Assembly (NCBI GenBank): GCA_907164885.2
Contig: OU015496.1
Span: 102,576,068 to 102,640,067 of the forward strand
Direction of reading: 5' to 3'
Source of the DNA: Dolomedes plantarius
Taxonomy: Eukaryota; Arthropoda; Arachnida; Araneae; Dolomedidae
Length of the DNA: 64,000 nucleotides
The notes under the pieces were generated by a model, which was not told the DNA's origin, searched no databases, and saw only the letters and a program-made list of their open reading frames with translations. This document shows, piece by piece, positions 24,304 to 35,866 of this stretch. Made by a program: the position numbers and the translations under genes. How positions within the stretch are numbered: position 1 is the stretch's first letter; each line of letters starts with the position of its first letter.

Positions 24304-25566
24304 TAGGTTGCGGAATTCTTTATAGATGTTATTTCGCAATAAATGACCAGAACATTCGAAGTACATTATATTCAAGTTACACGTCATAATTGCATCGAAT
24401 ATGTTGGGGGAATTGCAAGATTATACCAAGATATACAATGGCGGTGTGTAAATGGTAACTACAGGAAAACCTATGAGGAAGTATTTCACAAGTGGAATAA
24501 TTAATTTCACGCGTACTCAGAATGAAGTTTGTTATTTGCTTGGAAAGGGTGTAAAACTGACAAACAATATAAATCCAACGTTTTCTAAGAAATGGCGTTT
24601 TTATTTTACTTAATCCGTTCACAAGCATAGTCACGTATCTGTGCGTGTTCTTTTTAATTATATTTTAGTAATTGTGCAATGTGGCTCCGATGTAGTCATT
24701 CTTTAATTAACAGAGACTTGTAGGAAAATTCGCATCACATTTAGAAAATTTTAAACTGGTTGATTAGGATTCTTTCTTTAAAGAAATGTGAAATCAATGA
24801 GGTTTCGATCTGATTAGGGTTCCGTGCTGTGAGACAGGTTAAGTTCAGTAATTTCATTTGACTAACAAAAGATTAATAAGGCAATTTCTGTAAACCTAAT
24901 ATTGGTTGAAAATCCCATTAACATAATGTATCATTCTAGATAAAAAGGATCTTAATTATTTAAAAACTGTACAGTAGCTCTTAACGCTCCTTTTTTTAAC
25001 TTTACTTCATTATTTCCATCTTATAGAAATTATGTTAATTTTCAAACTGTCACAAATGAAATTTTGTTAAACGCTTTAGTAAAAATTTCTATAAATAAAT
25101 TATTTAAGTTCCATACTGCTAAATTTAAGGAACTTCATTTTTTACGACCCTCATCATATTTTCCTTACAATATGTATTTAAAATATTTCCACATCCAAAG
25201 CTATAATATTTTTTCTCTAAAACGTAATAGAATTTAACTAATTACAATGCCTTTTAAAATTATGCAACTGTTCACAAAACAAACTCCGTTTAAAAGCAGA
25301 GATTGTAACAAGGGTAAAAAAAAATTACCCACTATTAAATGCACGAGTAACTCCTACTGAGAAAAAGGATATTAGACAAAATATTATGGAGGTAATTAGA
25401 AGAAATTTCTTTAAAAGTTACCCTTATCAGGGAGGTAAATATTCCTGCCCAGATGTCGAGCGTAGGAATTAAACATAAATTATATATTTGACTCCCTTTT
25501 ATCTTAATCTAATTTAACGGACCCAAAAGATGAATGAAACTACAGATAAGCTGATAGTTTTGAGCC
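24304..25566. other. AT-rich intergenic stretch
   Basis: No gene or repeat recognised. Confidence 0.5.
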
Positions 25567-26931
25567 GTATTTTAACTCAAAATTTGAGAGGAATCTATTC
25601 CCTTGAAAAGACTGTTCAGCAAGCCACATTCTGTGCTTCCATAATGTTATGGAGTCTATTGTTCATTTATAGAGTTTATTATTCATTTATAGAGTTTATT
25701 GTTGCTACCTATTCTTCTCAACAGAATCAAAATTTAATTAAGAGCTAGACCAATGGAAAAATTACCAAAACTTATAGTAGCATAGAATCCTCATCGAATT
25801 AAACAATTTCTTTTTCAGAATCAATAATCATTTATTTTATGTTAAATTGAATTTTGGGGACTGATAATTACATTTTAGCGGCGTTTAGCTGTAAATGTTC
25901 GAAGGTTAAAGGAATGAATGTGTAAAAGGAGACTAAAAGAACGGTTTTACATTATTTTGGAGAATGACGTATACGAGTGGAATAATTCGTTGCAGGGTCG
26001 GATTTAATTCCGAGAGTGTTTTGCCTCTGATAAAACACAAAAGCTTTGCATATAAATTTGGTCTCGTAATTTTAGGCTAGTTGACATAAGAGATTCTGTA
26101 CTTAGTTACACAATACACAGATTTTGTAATTATTTGGGGAGCAAGTTTAAAAAAAAATGCTAAAATTATTCAGAAATATACCTTTTAAGGATTTTAGAAC
26201 AGTTTGTTTAAGTAGGGAAAATGTTTCAGTATTCATTGTTTCAGTAGGAAAAATTTATATCAAACATCCTTAAATATTTATGTAAAGCTGTTGTAATACT
26301 GTTTTTAGTGAATTCTTCATAATGTATCTCCTTTATTTTTTTATCTTCACAGTATTTTATCAGAATTATCATGATTTTTTTTTGCAATTTTTCTTGCCTT
26401 TAAAATATTTAAAAGGAAATTAAATACAAATTATTGCCCTGTGATCTTGTAATCTGTTAGTGAAAAATTAGTCATGTTATACTCTTGATTTTTGTTAATA
26501 ACTGTGTTAGTATAAAATACTATTGGATCAATTCCAAAATAAGTTTACTTCGTGATTTAAAATTTCTTAGGAACTTAATAGCTTTAGTTCACTAACTACA
26601 TCAAAACGACCCTTTGCACAAGTCTTTTATTACATTCCCAAGGAACTGAAAGCACTTTTAAGATTCTTATCTTACTTATCTAATTAGTGTTTTTCAAAAA
26701 TGATGTTCTAGAATAAAATGTAACTAACGTTTCCTCCTATAACTTTTTCTCAAACTTAGTGAAACATCCGTTTCAATTTTTTTTATTTTCATTACATTAC
26801 ATTGCATCACATTACATCTTAATACGTGAGTTCGTGCGAAAGCACTGATTTCACGGTGTCTTCTAAAAAAATTAAAAGCAAGAATTATAAAAAAATGATT
26901 TGAAAACACATTTTCAATATTCAGTGGACCT

Positions 26932-27264
26932 TTACATTTTGGCCAAAAACGTATGATAAAAGTTCACTCCAGTGCAGTGGAACAAGATCGGCTCTAACGT
27001 TTCCACCTCCACCTCACAAATAAGACATTTGCCTGAATCCTCGAGGTGAATGCAGTTCAGATAGGCTTGGCTAACAATGTGGCCGACTCTAGCCCTGGCT
27101 GTAAATGTAGCAACCTCTCTAGAAACGTTTTTGAAGCACGTGATGTCGTTTGGTTCTTTTGGAAAGCGAAAGACATAACGACTATTACCAGTGTTTTTCC
27201 AGGAAGAACACCAAACATCTCTAGCTTCCATCTTGGCATTACTTAAGGCTGCAGTGAATTAACG
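26932..27264 (-). pseudogene. LINE polyprotein C-terminal fragment
   Basis: A minus-strand frame of about 99 codons contains ARARVGHIVSQAYLNCIHLE, CLICEVEVETLEPILFHC and a tryptophan/aromatic tail. The CxxC-x(10)-H-x-C-like pattern is the C-terminal zinc motif of R1/I/Jockey-type LINE polyproteins, degenerate here. No RT or RNase H remains beside it. A short mammal-type host protein cannot be excluded but is less likely. Confidence 0.5.
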
Positions 27265-27632
27265 TTATTGGATTTGCTCACCTCACTGCTAACCTGTGGA
27301 GAAAATGTGTCTACTACTGACAGCTACATAAATGCTGATAATCTAATAAAAAAGGTATTTTCAGATAGCTGAAACTTTTCTGCACCGAGCAACAGGATAC
27401 ATTTTATTAATTTTTTCCACCGAAGGAATTTATGAGCGTTTAAAACATACTATACCAGATATTTTTACCCGAATAATATAAATTTTATTATACTATTATT
27501 TGCATTTTGTTTTCAAAACGAAAAATGCCCCAAGATGTAAAAATTTCGGCAATCCTTGGGAAACCTTGGAGCAATCCTTGGGGGTCTTCATAGGTTATCA
27601 TCGAGGTGAGTGAATCCAATAGTGTTACACAG
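27260..27632. mobile_element. MITE, copy 2 of the family at 13373-13783, inverted
   Basis: Left arm GTTATTGGATTTGCTCACCT (from 27264) pairs with the right arm ending near 27632 (AGGTGAGTGAATCCAATAG). The interior is the reverse complement of copy 1, for example TAAATGCTGATAATCTAAT. A right arm alone is also present at 28680-28725, as part of duplicated block B. Confidence 0.7.
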
Positions 27633-28964
27633 CAGCCTGAAATTCAGTAGAACGTCTCTTATAACAAGAATACGAAAAAAGTAATCGTTAGATTTGTCCT
27701 GCTGAAGTATTTGCAGAGCCACCAATCAATAGGTTAAAATATAAATTGCTGTATCTCTCAATGAGAGACAACAAACCAAAGTAGCACTGAGTGCCAATAA
27801 TTCGGCATCCAAACTTGAACATGGAGAGGAAGGCACAATAAATGTCTCATTCAGATCTTCAGTATTTTAACTCAAAATTTGCGAGGAATCTATTCCCTTG
27901 AAAAGACTGTTCACCAAACCACATTCTGTGCTTCCATAATGTTATGGAGTTTATTGTTCATTTATAGAGTTTATTATTCATTTATAGAGTTTATTGTTGC
28001 TACCTATTCTTCTCAACAGAATCAAAATTTAATTAAGAGCTAGACCAATGGAAAAATTACCAAAACTTATAGTAGCATAGAATCCTCATCGAATTAAACA
28101 ATTTTTTTTTTCAGAATCAATAATCATTTATTTTATGTTAAATTGAATTTTGGGGACTAATAATTACATTTTAGCGGCGTTTAGCTGTAAATGTTCGAAG
28201 GTTAAAGGAATGAATGTGTAAAAGGAGACTAAAAGAACGGTTTTACATTATTTTGGAGAATGATACGTATTTCGTATACGAGTGGAATAATTCGTTGCAG
28301 GGTCGGATTTAATTCCGAGAGTGTTTTGCCTCTGATAAAACCCAAAAGCTTTGTATATAAATTTGGTCTCGTGATTTTAGGCTAGTTGACATAAGAGATT
28401 CTGTACTTAGTTACACAATACACAGATTTTGCAATTATTTGGGGAGCAAGTTTTTAAAAAAAATGCTAAAATTATTCAGAAATATACCTTTTAAGGACTT
28501 TAGAAGAGTTTGTTTAAGTAGGGAAAATGTTTCAGTATTCATTGTTTCAGGAGGAAAAATTTATATCAAACATCCTTAAATATTTATGTAAAACTGTTGT
28601 AATACTATTTTTAGTGAATTCTTCATAATGTATCTCCTTTATTTTTTTATTTTTTAAACCTTGGGCAATCCTTGGGTGTCTTCATAGGTTATAATTGAGG
28701 TGAGTGAATCCAATAGTGTTAGTATACAGCAGCCTGAAATTCAGTAGAACGTCTCTGATACCAAGAATACGAAAAAAGTAATCGTTAGATTTGTCCTGCT
28801 GAAGTATTTGCAGAGCCAGCAAGAAATAGGTTAAAATATAAATTGCTGTATTTCTCAATGAGAGACAACAAACCAAAGTAGCAGCACTGAGTGGCAATAA
28901 TTCGGCATCCAAACTTGAACACGGAGAGGAAGGTACAATAAATGTCTCATTCAGATCTTCAGTA

Positions 28965-30260
28965 AAGAATTTGTTTTTTAATTTTAATGTATTTATTATT
29001 ATATCACGTAAGCATTTTGAGTGCAATAGATTTTGTATACGTTCAAAATTCAACAGATTTAAAAGCAGCATGAAATCCCCAGTCCAATACAGAAAATTTC
29101 AAGTAAAATAACCATTAAAAGTATAATCATTCCAAGAATCCTTCTAATTTAAATAATATACTAATTTAGTGTAATTATTAAAAGTTCTATTTCTAAAATA
29201 AGGTACTATATAAAAGCAACACGAGTTATTATTTATGTAGAAGTATTAAGTAGCGCTTTGAAATCTTCTTCAAAAGGTTAAATTAAAAAGTATTTAAAAT
29301 AAATAAAAGACAAGAGTATATATTTGCTTTTTGCTTTTCATCGTTCGTCTAAAAAAATTATTAGTTTTTCTAAGATAATTAATGCAAATTATTTATTTAC
29401 GCGTATAAATTTTGTTGGGAAATGCAATTTTCTCAAGAACCAGCCTTAATTTTATAGAAGTTAAATCTAAAATATTTTATTTTCCTTTCCAGCGAAAGTG
29501 CTTCCTTTTCAAATATTTTCACCGAAAAACTTTATTTTGATTCAGCTTTTCGGAAAATTTAATTTAATACGTTCATTCATCTAAGAATATTGCTATATTT
29601 AAATATAACATAGTAAATCATTTAAAAAGATAATTATATTTAATATGTGTACCGCAATTTTCTTCGGAAGCTTTAATAAATCCCTTTAAGCTAAGTAATA
29701 TTTATTATGCCTTTTTCGAAGCATATTTGTTATAAAATATGTATCATGTTTTAGATACTTATGGAACGTATGAATCTGCTTTTTGCATTTTGTTTTCTGT
29801 GGGATTTATCTTTTGAATCTATTACAATGTTTAAACATATTCCTTTTTTTCTTTCTGTTGAATTTAAGAGTTATCTATCTAATTCGCACATCAGCTTGAA
29901 AGTCGGTAATTGGACTATATATAGAAAATTACTTGCATAAAACTTGTTTAATACTTAGAACACGAACACAAGATTTATTCAAATCCAAAAAAAAACAAGG
30001 AAACTAAGATTAGCAACCAGTTTCGAACTGAGGGATTTATCTTACCATAATATCAGGGAATATTAAGCACGGGACGATCATTAAACTCTTTGATAAAATA
30101 AGGGTGAAACAACAGAATTTTCTAGAAGATATGCAGGGCATTTGGAGGAAAAAGCAGATATATGAAAGGAGTTAGTCTGTCAGGGAAACGAGGGATAAAA
30201 TTTATGAGATTAACCCATTGGAAAGGGAAATACAGGTGCGGCAGAATGGACGTTCATATT
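28965..30260. other. AT-rich intergenic stretch
   Basis: No gene or repeat recognised. Confidence 0.5.
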
Positions 30261-30350
30261 TCTGAAGGTCACTGGTAAGTGAGTGGCGGGGATAGGAAGT
30301 CGCGAGAGGTGGCAACACTTCCGGCTGATTTTCTAGTTATCAGTACACAC

Positions 30351-30606
30351 CATGAGTTGGTCCGGTGAACATCGCGGTTTCGTTATCGAGGCAGTATTTA
30401 AAAACAACTATTCTGTAATCACGACACAGAGACCATTTAGGGTTATATGCAACTGATGCCGTCTCTGATCAAAAAACAATCATTTGATGGGTTTCAAACG
30501 CATTACGAACAAGTGGCTCTGCATTACCAAGGAAACCGGGTGGTCATCCTCGGAACATTAGGACACCTGCAACGAGTCCGTGAGTCCTTATTCGTTGGGA
30601 AGTTGC
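30351..30606 (+). pseudogene. Mariner/IS630-type transposase, N-terminal fragment
   Basis: Starting ATG at 30351: MSWSGEHRGFVIEAVFKNNY, then SVITTQRPFRVICN, stops and frame changes, and a GRP-type linker to about VRESLF at 30600. This N-terminal helix-turn-helix region (the DUF4817-type start MTWSGEHRGFVIEAFFKN) is common in arthropod mariner-like elements. The catalytic domain is absent; the sequence changes abruptly at about 30603 to the next pseudogene. Confidence 0.75.
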
Positions 30607-30659
30607 CGCCGTTCCCACACAGATGACAAACAGATTGATGGAAAACTTGAGGAACGGGT

Positions 30660-32255
30660 GCGGTAGTTCATCGCACCTTGCGCACCTTGGCAGACATAGG
30701 CAAACGGCAGTATCAGGACTTTGTCAAGAATGTGCTTGATGAGTGCATCCTTTACATACATGATCCAATCAAGAAGAATGCTTTTGCACTCTTCAAGGGA
30801 CCAAAGCATAAAGCAACATCTCATCAAGGGAATAAGCTGAAAGTGCTTCAGAACAATGTGGAACTATCTAGCCAACTATATATATATATATCTATGCAGA
30901 ACTGGGAATCCGATTTGGATGGGTTTTTTGTGTATGAGATACAGTCATTTCCTCCTTCCATTTCAGACTTTGGTAAGCTTCATTCGCCAAACAACAAGGC
31001 TGGGATACTGCAATGTCTTGAGCAGCGAGGTCAATGAGAGCCCCCTTCAACCTATGGCTCCAAATTTCTGGACGGTGGTGTCATTGTTCAGTGCCTGCCC
31101 ACTACTAGTGTAGACACCTTCAATCAGTATGCTGATAAGATATTTCTACCTTAACTTCATTTAAGGCTGGAGAATGCCCAAAGGTTAGATGATGTTTGGG
31201 TCACCTACGTTCCAGACAGTTTAAGGAGTCTACCCGGGAAAAAAGAGGTGAGGGAATTCTAAGGAAAGTATCTGGCTACAACAAACTACTACGAAATTGG
31301 ATGGACTTTCTCCGTGACTCAATGAACAAGAAGGAATTGCTCAATTTTTTGACTTCCGAAGATGTAGAGTTAAACTGGCCATCAGACAAAGATGTTTATG
31401 CCACAATAGAGAATGCAGTTGCACAAATCGATTCGAACACACCCATGGAAAACTGCAATCATGAAGAGGCAGACACGAGGATTGCTTTTCGTGTACTCCA
31501 TTCACTAAAGCAAAGAGCAAAGAGTATCCTTGTGCGTATTGTAGACACAGATGTGATTCTCATCATTGCTGGCGCATTCTATGAACTAATAGTGACTTAA
31601 CCTTTGGCCGATATATGGGTGGCCTTTGGCATGGGCAAGCATTATAGGTTTTACCACATTAACGCCAGCTGTACAAGCTTGGGGGAGCCAAAATTACGAG
31701 CACTACGTGTGTTTCACTCATACTCTGGTTGCGACACAACCTCCATCTTCAAAGGTAAGAGTAAGAAGTCCATTTGGGAAGCATGTCAAGCATTTCAAGA
31801 CATCACGAATACATTTGTGTACTTGGCCACTCATCCATTCCCACTGCTGCAAGCCCACTCTGAACACTTCAAGATGCTGGGACGACTGACCGTTGTCCAT
31901 ATGATAAAACCACTCCTCTCAGCAGTATCAATCAGTTAAGAAAGGAGCTTTTCTGTCGGAAAAATTGAGCAATGGATAAATTTCCACCGACTGAGGATGC
32001 TCTTCTACAACATATCCGAAGGGCAGTTTATTTGGACGACCAGCACACAAACACAGCAAGTGATTCCTTCTCCGCAGGATGTTGCTTGGAATAAGGTTTC
32101 AGAGTCATGGGTACCAGTTTGGATGACGATTCCAGAGGTTTCCCGATCATTCAGGGAATTGATTAAATGTTCCTGCAAAGGAGACTGCAACAACTGAAAA
32201 TGGGGGAAAGACAATCTGGACTGCTCACCACTTAGCAAATGCAAGTGTAATTTAT
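30660..32255 (+). pseudogene. Second, diverged member of the possible PIN/FEN-like transposon protein family, decayed
   Basis: Collinear fragments on the plus strand: TLADIGKRQYQDFVKNVL and DPIKKNAFALFKGP (30678 on), SFPPSISDFGKL (about 30950), VDTFNQYADKIFLP then a stop (about 31110), LDDVWVTYVPDSL (31185), NWMDFLRDSMNKKELLNFL (31300), NCNHEEADTRIAFRVLHSLK (31450), ILVRIVDTDVILIIAGAFYE (31530), DIWVAFGMGKHYRFYHIN (31610), FHSYSGCDTTSIFKGKSKK (31720), PVWMTIPEVSRSF and a Cys-rich end CSCKGDCNN. EADT, DTD and SGCDTT-GK resemble FEN/PIN acidic and hairpin motifs; the enzyme activity is inferred only. The family is shared with 4080-5774 but the subfamily differs. At least three frameshifts and two stops. 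Confidence 0.75.
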
Positions 32256-32762
32256 TATAATTGTTGCATACTGAGTTCTACTGAATGAATAGCTATAAAT
32301 ATTTTTTTGTTTGTTTTGGGAACACTTATTAGCGTTATATTTGTACTTATAAATTACTGTAATAAATTATATGGATAATTTGTATTGTATTTTATTTAAT
32401 ATGTAGACTACCCTAAGTTAGGTTTGTAGTGTACTTAGTTGACTTAAAGCTGTAATTGAAAATTAATAGTAAAATAGATTGTGTTAAAAGTGATATTTTG
32501 TCGTATTTGTCGGCCATTTTGATGAAAAATGAATCAAACCCAAATGAACCAAAAAATTTTGACCCAAATGAAAATTTTTAGTAATTCCAAAGGGCTCCTA
32601 GGCTAATATTTATTAGTATACCCTAAGATACCTTCATACCAAATTTTGTGCTTTTATCAGCCAGGTAACGGTAATTTCATTAAGCAACCGGACTATTAAT
32701 ACTTATCAGAATCGATACACACTTATATAAAGATCTGCGTATAGCCATGAGTCAGTCAAAAA
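32256..32762. other. Non-coding stretch after the nuclease-like pseudogene
   Basis: AT-rich, with AAATGAACCAAAAAATTTTG-type repeats near 32540. It may belong to the same element, but no inverted repeat was found to prove it. Confidence 0.4.
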
Positions 32763-32764
32763 TA

Positions 32765-33482
32765 CAGGGTGTCTCAAAAAACCTTGACACATTTTAAAAA
32801 TTATGTAAAAAAAAGTATACAAGGTAGGAACTGGAAATTCATACATGTGTTACCGAAAATATTAGAAATTTTTCTGTGTCAAAAAAATTCAACAGGGGGC
32901 GCTAGTTGTTCCGTGAAAGCGGAAGTTGTAAAATGGCTGTAAAAGTTGTAAAATTTTTTCTGTCCCACAAATTTATTATTTAAAACCCAAAATCATTTGG
33001 AAACAAGACGGTGCACCGTCTCATTGGGGTATGATAGTACGAGACTTTTTAAATGAGGAATTTATAAACAGGTGGATTGGACGAGATGGTCCCATCTAAT
33101 GGCTGCCTAGATCTCTTGACATTACACATCTTGACTTTTTTCTAGGGGGGTTTATCAAATGCAATGTTTAATCAATGTTATCAAATACAATGTTTATCAA
33201 ATACAATGTCAACAAAAGTGGACAGCCTTAAAGTACTCAAAAAACGCATAATTGCTGCAATTTCATGTGTTACGGAATCCATTTTGGAACGCACATGGGC
33301 TGAAATGGATTACCCACTGGATATTCTCCGTTCCTCAAAAGGAGCACATATTGAAATTTATTGACTATACTAAAAAAAATACTCTAATATATAATTTAAC
33401 AAGCATATGAATTTCTATTTCCTACCATGAGTACTTTTTTATATAAATTTTTAACATGTGTCAAGGTTTTTGAGACACCATG
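32765..33482 (+). mobile_element. Mariner-like deletion derivative
   Basis: Terminal repeats CAGGGTGTCTCAAAAAACCT and, complemented, CATGGTGTCTCAAAAACCTT are flanked by TA (32763-32764, 33483-33484). Length is 718 bp; the first half of the transposase gene is missing. Confidence 0.9.
32983..33363 (+). pseudogene. Mariner-like transposase, C-terminal fragment
   Basis: IIWKQDGAPSHWGMIVRDFL carries the second catalytic Asp. NRWIGRDGPI is followed by TAA, then WLPRSLDITHLDFFLGGF carries the third acidic residue. After a frame change, IIAAISCVTESILERTWAEM and RSSKGAHIEIY form the C-terminus (stop at about 33364). The second and third Asp are 41 residues apart when the stop is counted as one position, as in the DD41D group of Tc1/mariner. 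Inactive. Confidence 0.8.
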
Positions 33483-33484
33483 TA

Positions 33485-34847
33485 AAACTATTTCCTTTAT
33501 CATAGAGACACTTTTCATAATATTTGCGTTTTTGTTCAAATCGTGCTACAGTATCACAGAGACAATCTAAGGCTATGATTATCTATGTCCATGTAATTCT
33601 AGTTTTGAATGGGTTTATCGCTGGAGTAAGCTTACTGAAGACCGAGAAACATCTGTACATAAATGCAAAAAGTAGGAACAGTGTACTTGGTTTTTATCCC
33701 CCCCTTTTTTAGACATTTCGATAGACATTCTTAGCATGTGGACTATTTTGAAAGATATTAAAATGAATAGCTCTAAACGAAGCTCTAGATATTGAAATTT
33801 TCTTGTTTGATAAAGTTAATATAAACAACAAAGTATGATAATAAACAGGCATACTTGCAATTAAACCAGCAAATATTCAGATGTCTGATATAAATTGATG
33901 GCATTTTAATATACTTATTCCTTTCTTTTCTCCTCCGGCATTCAAATAATCTTTATTGTACGTTGCGCTAGATATAATAAATAAGGCTTTGTTTTCATCA
34001 TAAAGAACTTTTGGCAAAATATTTCAAGGATTAACTGATTAATAAATGAAACACAGTATTTGAGCTTAATAGAATCCTATTTGAAAACGTAACATTCCAT
34101 TAATAATCTAATCTTTAACTCATGAAAGAAAAGCATTTTTACCTTCCTTTATACGACAGGTAAATAAATAAACACGAATTTATTAGACTTCAGGTGATTG
34201 ATAGTCCTCTTTCAAGCTTTTTAAATAATTGAAAAGTTTTTTTTTTCTCCCAGTGAACTTCTGAACTCGGATTTGGATTTTAAAGGAATTTATACTTTGG
34301 CTCGGTCTTAAACTTTGCCAGACTTATATAGCCTCGCACAAACAGATACATTTTCAATACTTTTAGAGCGAACTTCTCGATTACATTCAATATTTGAGCA
34401 AGGAGTCTGGGGTGCCAGGAAAAACATTTTAGAGTATTTACCTGGCACTTTCTTCAAAAATCGCTGAACTAGCTGAACTATTTTCACTCAGCGTTTCAGA
34501 TATTGAAATATTTAGATTTACCCGGAGAAGTAAAAATTTTGGGTCCGGTTTATTTACTCGTATTGATTTTTATGTGTTTATATATATTTTTCTCTCTTTC
34601 AAGAAGTATAAATAAAATAGTCGATTCACAATTCTGAAAGTATTTCCTGATGTTTGGGCATGCTTTTTTGCTGGTAGATTTTATTGTAGGGTATATTATA
34701 ATTTGGGGAGTCACTATACATGCCATTAAATATAACAAATAGTACGCATTATGTTAAATTAAATCACGCTGCTAAAATTAGGTTTCTCTATCACTATGAT
34801 GTCACATGACATAGTCGATTATAGTCATGCTAAAATCTTATAAATAA

Positions 34848-34850
<3 letters not shown>
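33485..34850. other. AT-rich intergenic stretch
   Basis: No gene recognised. A short (TA)n tract at 34851-34885 abuts the next element. Confidence 0.5.
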
Positions 34851-34886
<36 letters not shown>

Positions 34887-34887
<1 letters not shown>

Positions 34888-35612
34888 TAGCTGAAAATCC
34901 GTACTTTGCTACGGAGTACATTCAAATTAAATACAACGGTCAATGTATGCAATTTATGCCAATAAAAAACAAAAAAATATATTTATAAAGGAATCGTAGC
35001 GGATATTTTTATAGACAAAATAACGTAGAAAAAATATTGAAATTAAATCTAATAGAACATACTAAAGAATATAGTACATTTAATATAGTACAGTTTGAGG
35101 AACATTTCTTTTACTGTAATTTAATATTTTTTTTTTGGATTATGTCCAATCGTCTGCCGCATTAGAAAAAAAAAAATTTTGTCAATTTATTTCGTTGCTA
35201 TGCACGTGAAGATAAATTAATTTAAAATATCATGGTATGAAAAGAAACCACGTGATCAGCATTTAATAAATTAAATTCTAAATATTAATCTTTAAGAATT
35301 CACCAAAAATCAGAAAATAGGGGTAAAGATTGGAAAAAGATTTCATTTTAAAAGACTTTTTAGGATCTTTCTCGTGATATAAATTTTATAACCCTCCAAT
35401 TATTATTTTAAATGCAATTAGTATTTTAAATGCAGAATGTTTTAAAAACAGCTTAAAAATGTAATTAAAAAATTTTTCAGAAGGATTTTTCAAAAATCTT
35501 TCTTAGTGCACCCCTACACTATAAGAAGAATCGCCATGCAAAATGTCAGCCCTTTAGATCCAGCGGTTTGATCTGTGCGTTGTCTGTGAGTCAGTTAGTC
35601 AGTTACGGAACT
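34887..35612 (-). mobile_element. Non-autonomous Helitron-like element, copy 2
   Basis: Read on the minus strand it ends with hairpin TCCGTA-GCAAAG-TACGGA (34898-34915), seven bases, then CTAG at 34887-34890 followed by T. A short hairpin about 10 bases before CTRR, with insertion between A and T, is the Helitron 3' signature. The other end has the GTCAGTTAGTCAGTTACGG region common in such repeats and runs into a (TA)n tract. No Rep/helicase coding sequence. Confidence 0.7.
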
Positions 35613-35613
35613 G

Positions 35614-35614
<1 letters not shown>

Positions 35615-35673
<59 letters not shown>
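35615..35673. repeat. (TA)n microsatellite
   Basis: Uninterrupted TA between the Helitron-like element and the GACGTCT-word repeat. Confidence 0.95.
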
Positions 35674-35676
<3 letters not shown>

Positions 35677-35866
35677 CACACAACCACACAGAGCTAATGA
35701 TCGTCTATTAGAGATCGAAATCCATCCTTGACATCCAGGACGTACTATAGAACTCTAGAAGATGAAAAAAATAGATGTCTAATAGTCGTGCTTCATTTCG
35801 ACGTCTATTAGAGATCTAAGACGTATTATATACATCTATAAGTTGTCTAAGTTTCGATTTCTAATA

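Larger units (their letters stand above)
25567..28964 (+). repeat. Tandem segmental duplication; second copy lacks the central 1.2 kb
   Basis: Unit 1 is 25567-27864 and unit 2 is 27862-28964. Block A (25567-26344) matches 27862-28650, and block B (27561-27864) matches 28656-28964, both at about 95 percent or more by eye. The 1216 bp between A and B in unit 1 (26345-27560) is absent from unit 2. That middle part carries a LINE fragment and most of a MITE, whose right end lies in block B and is therefore duplicated. Confidence 0.88.
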
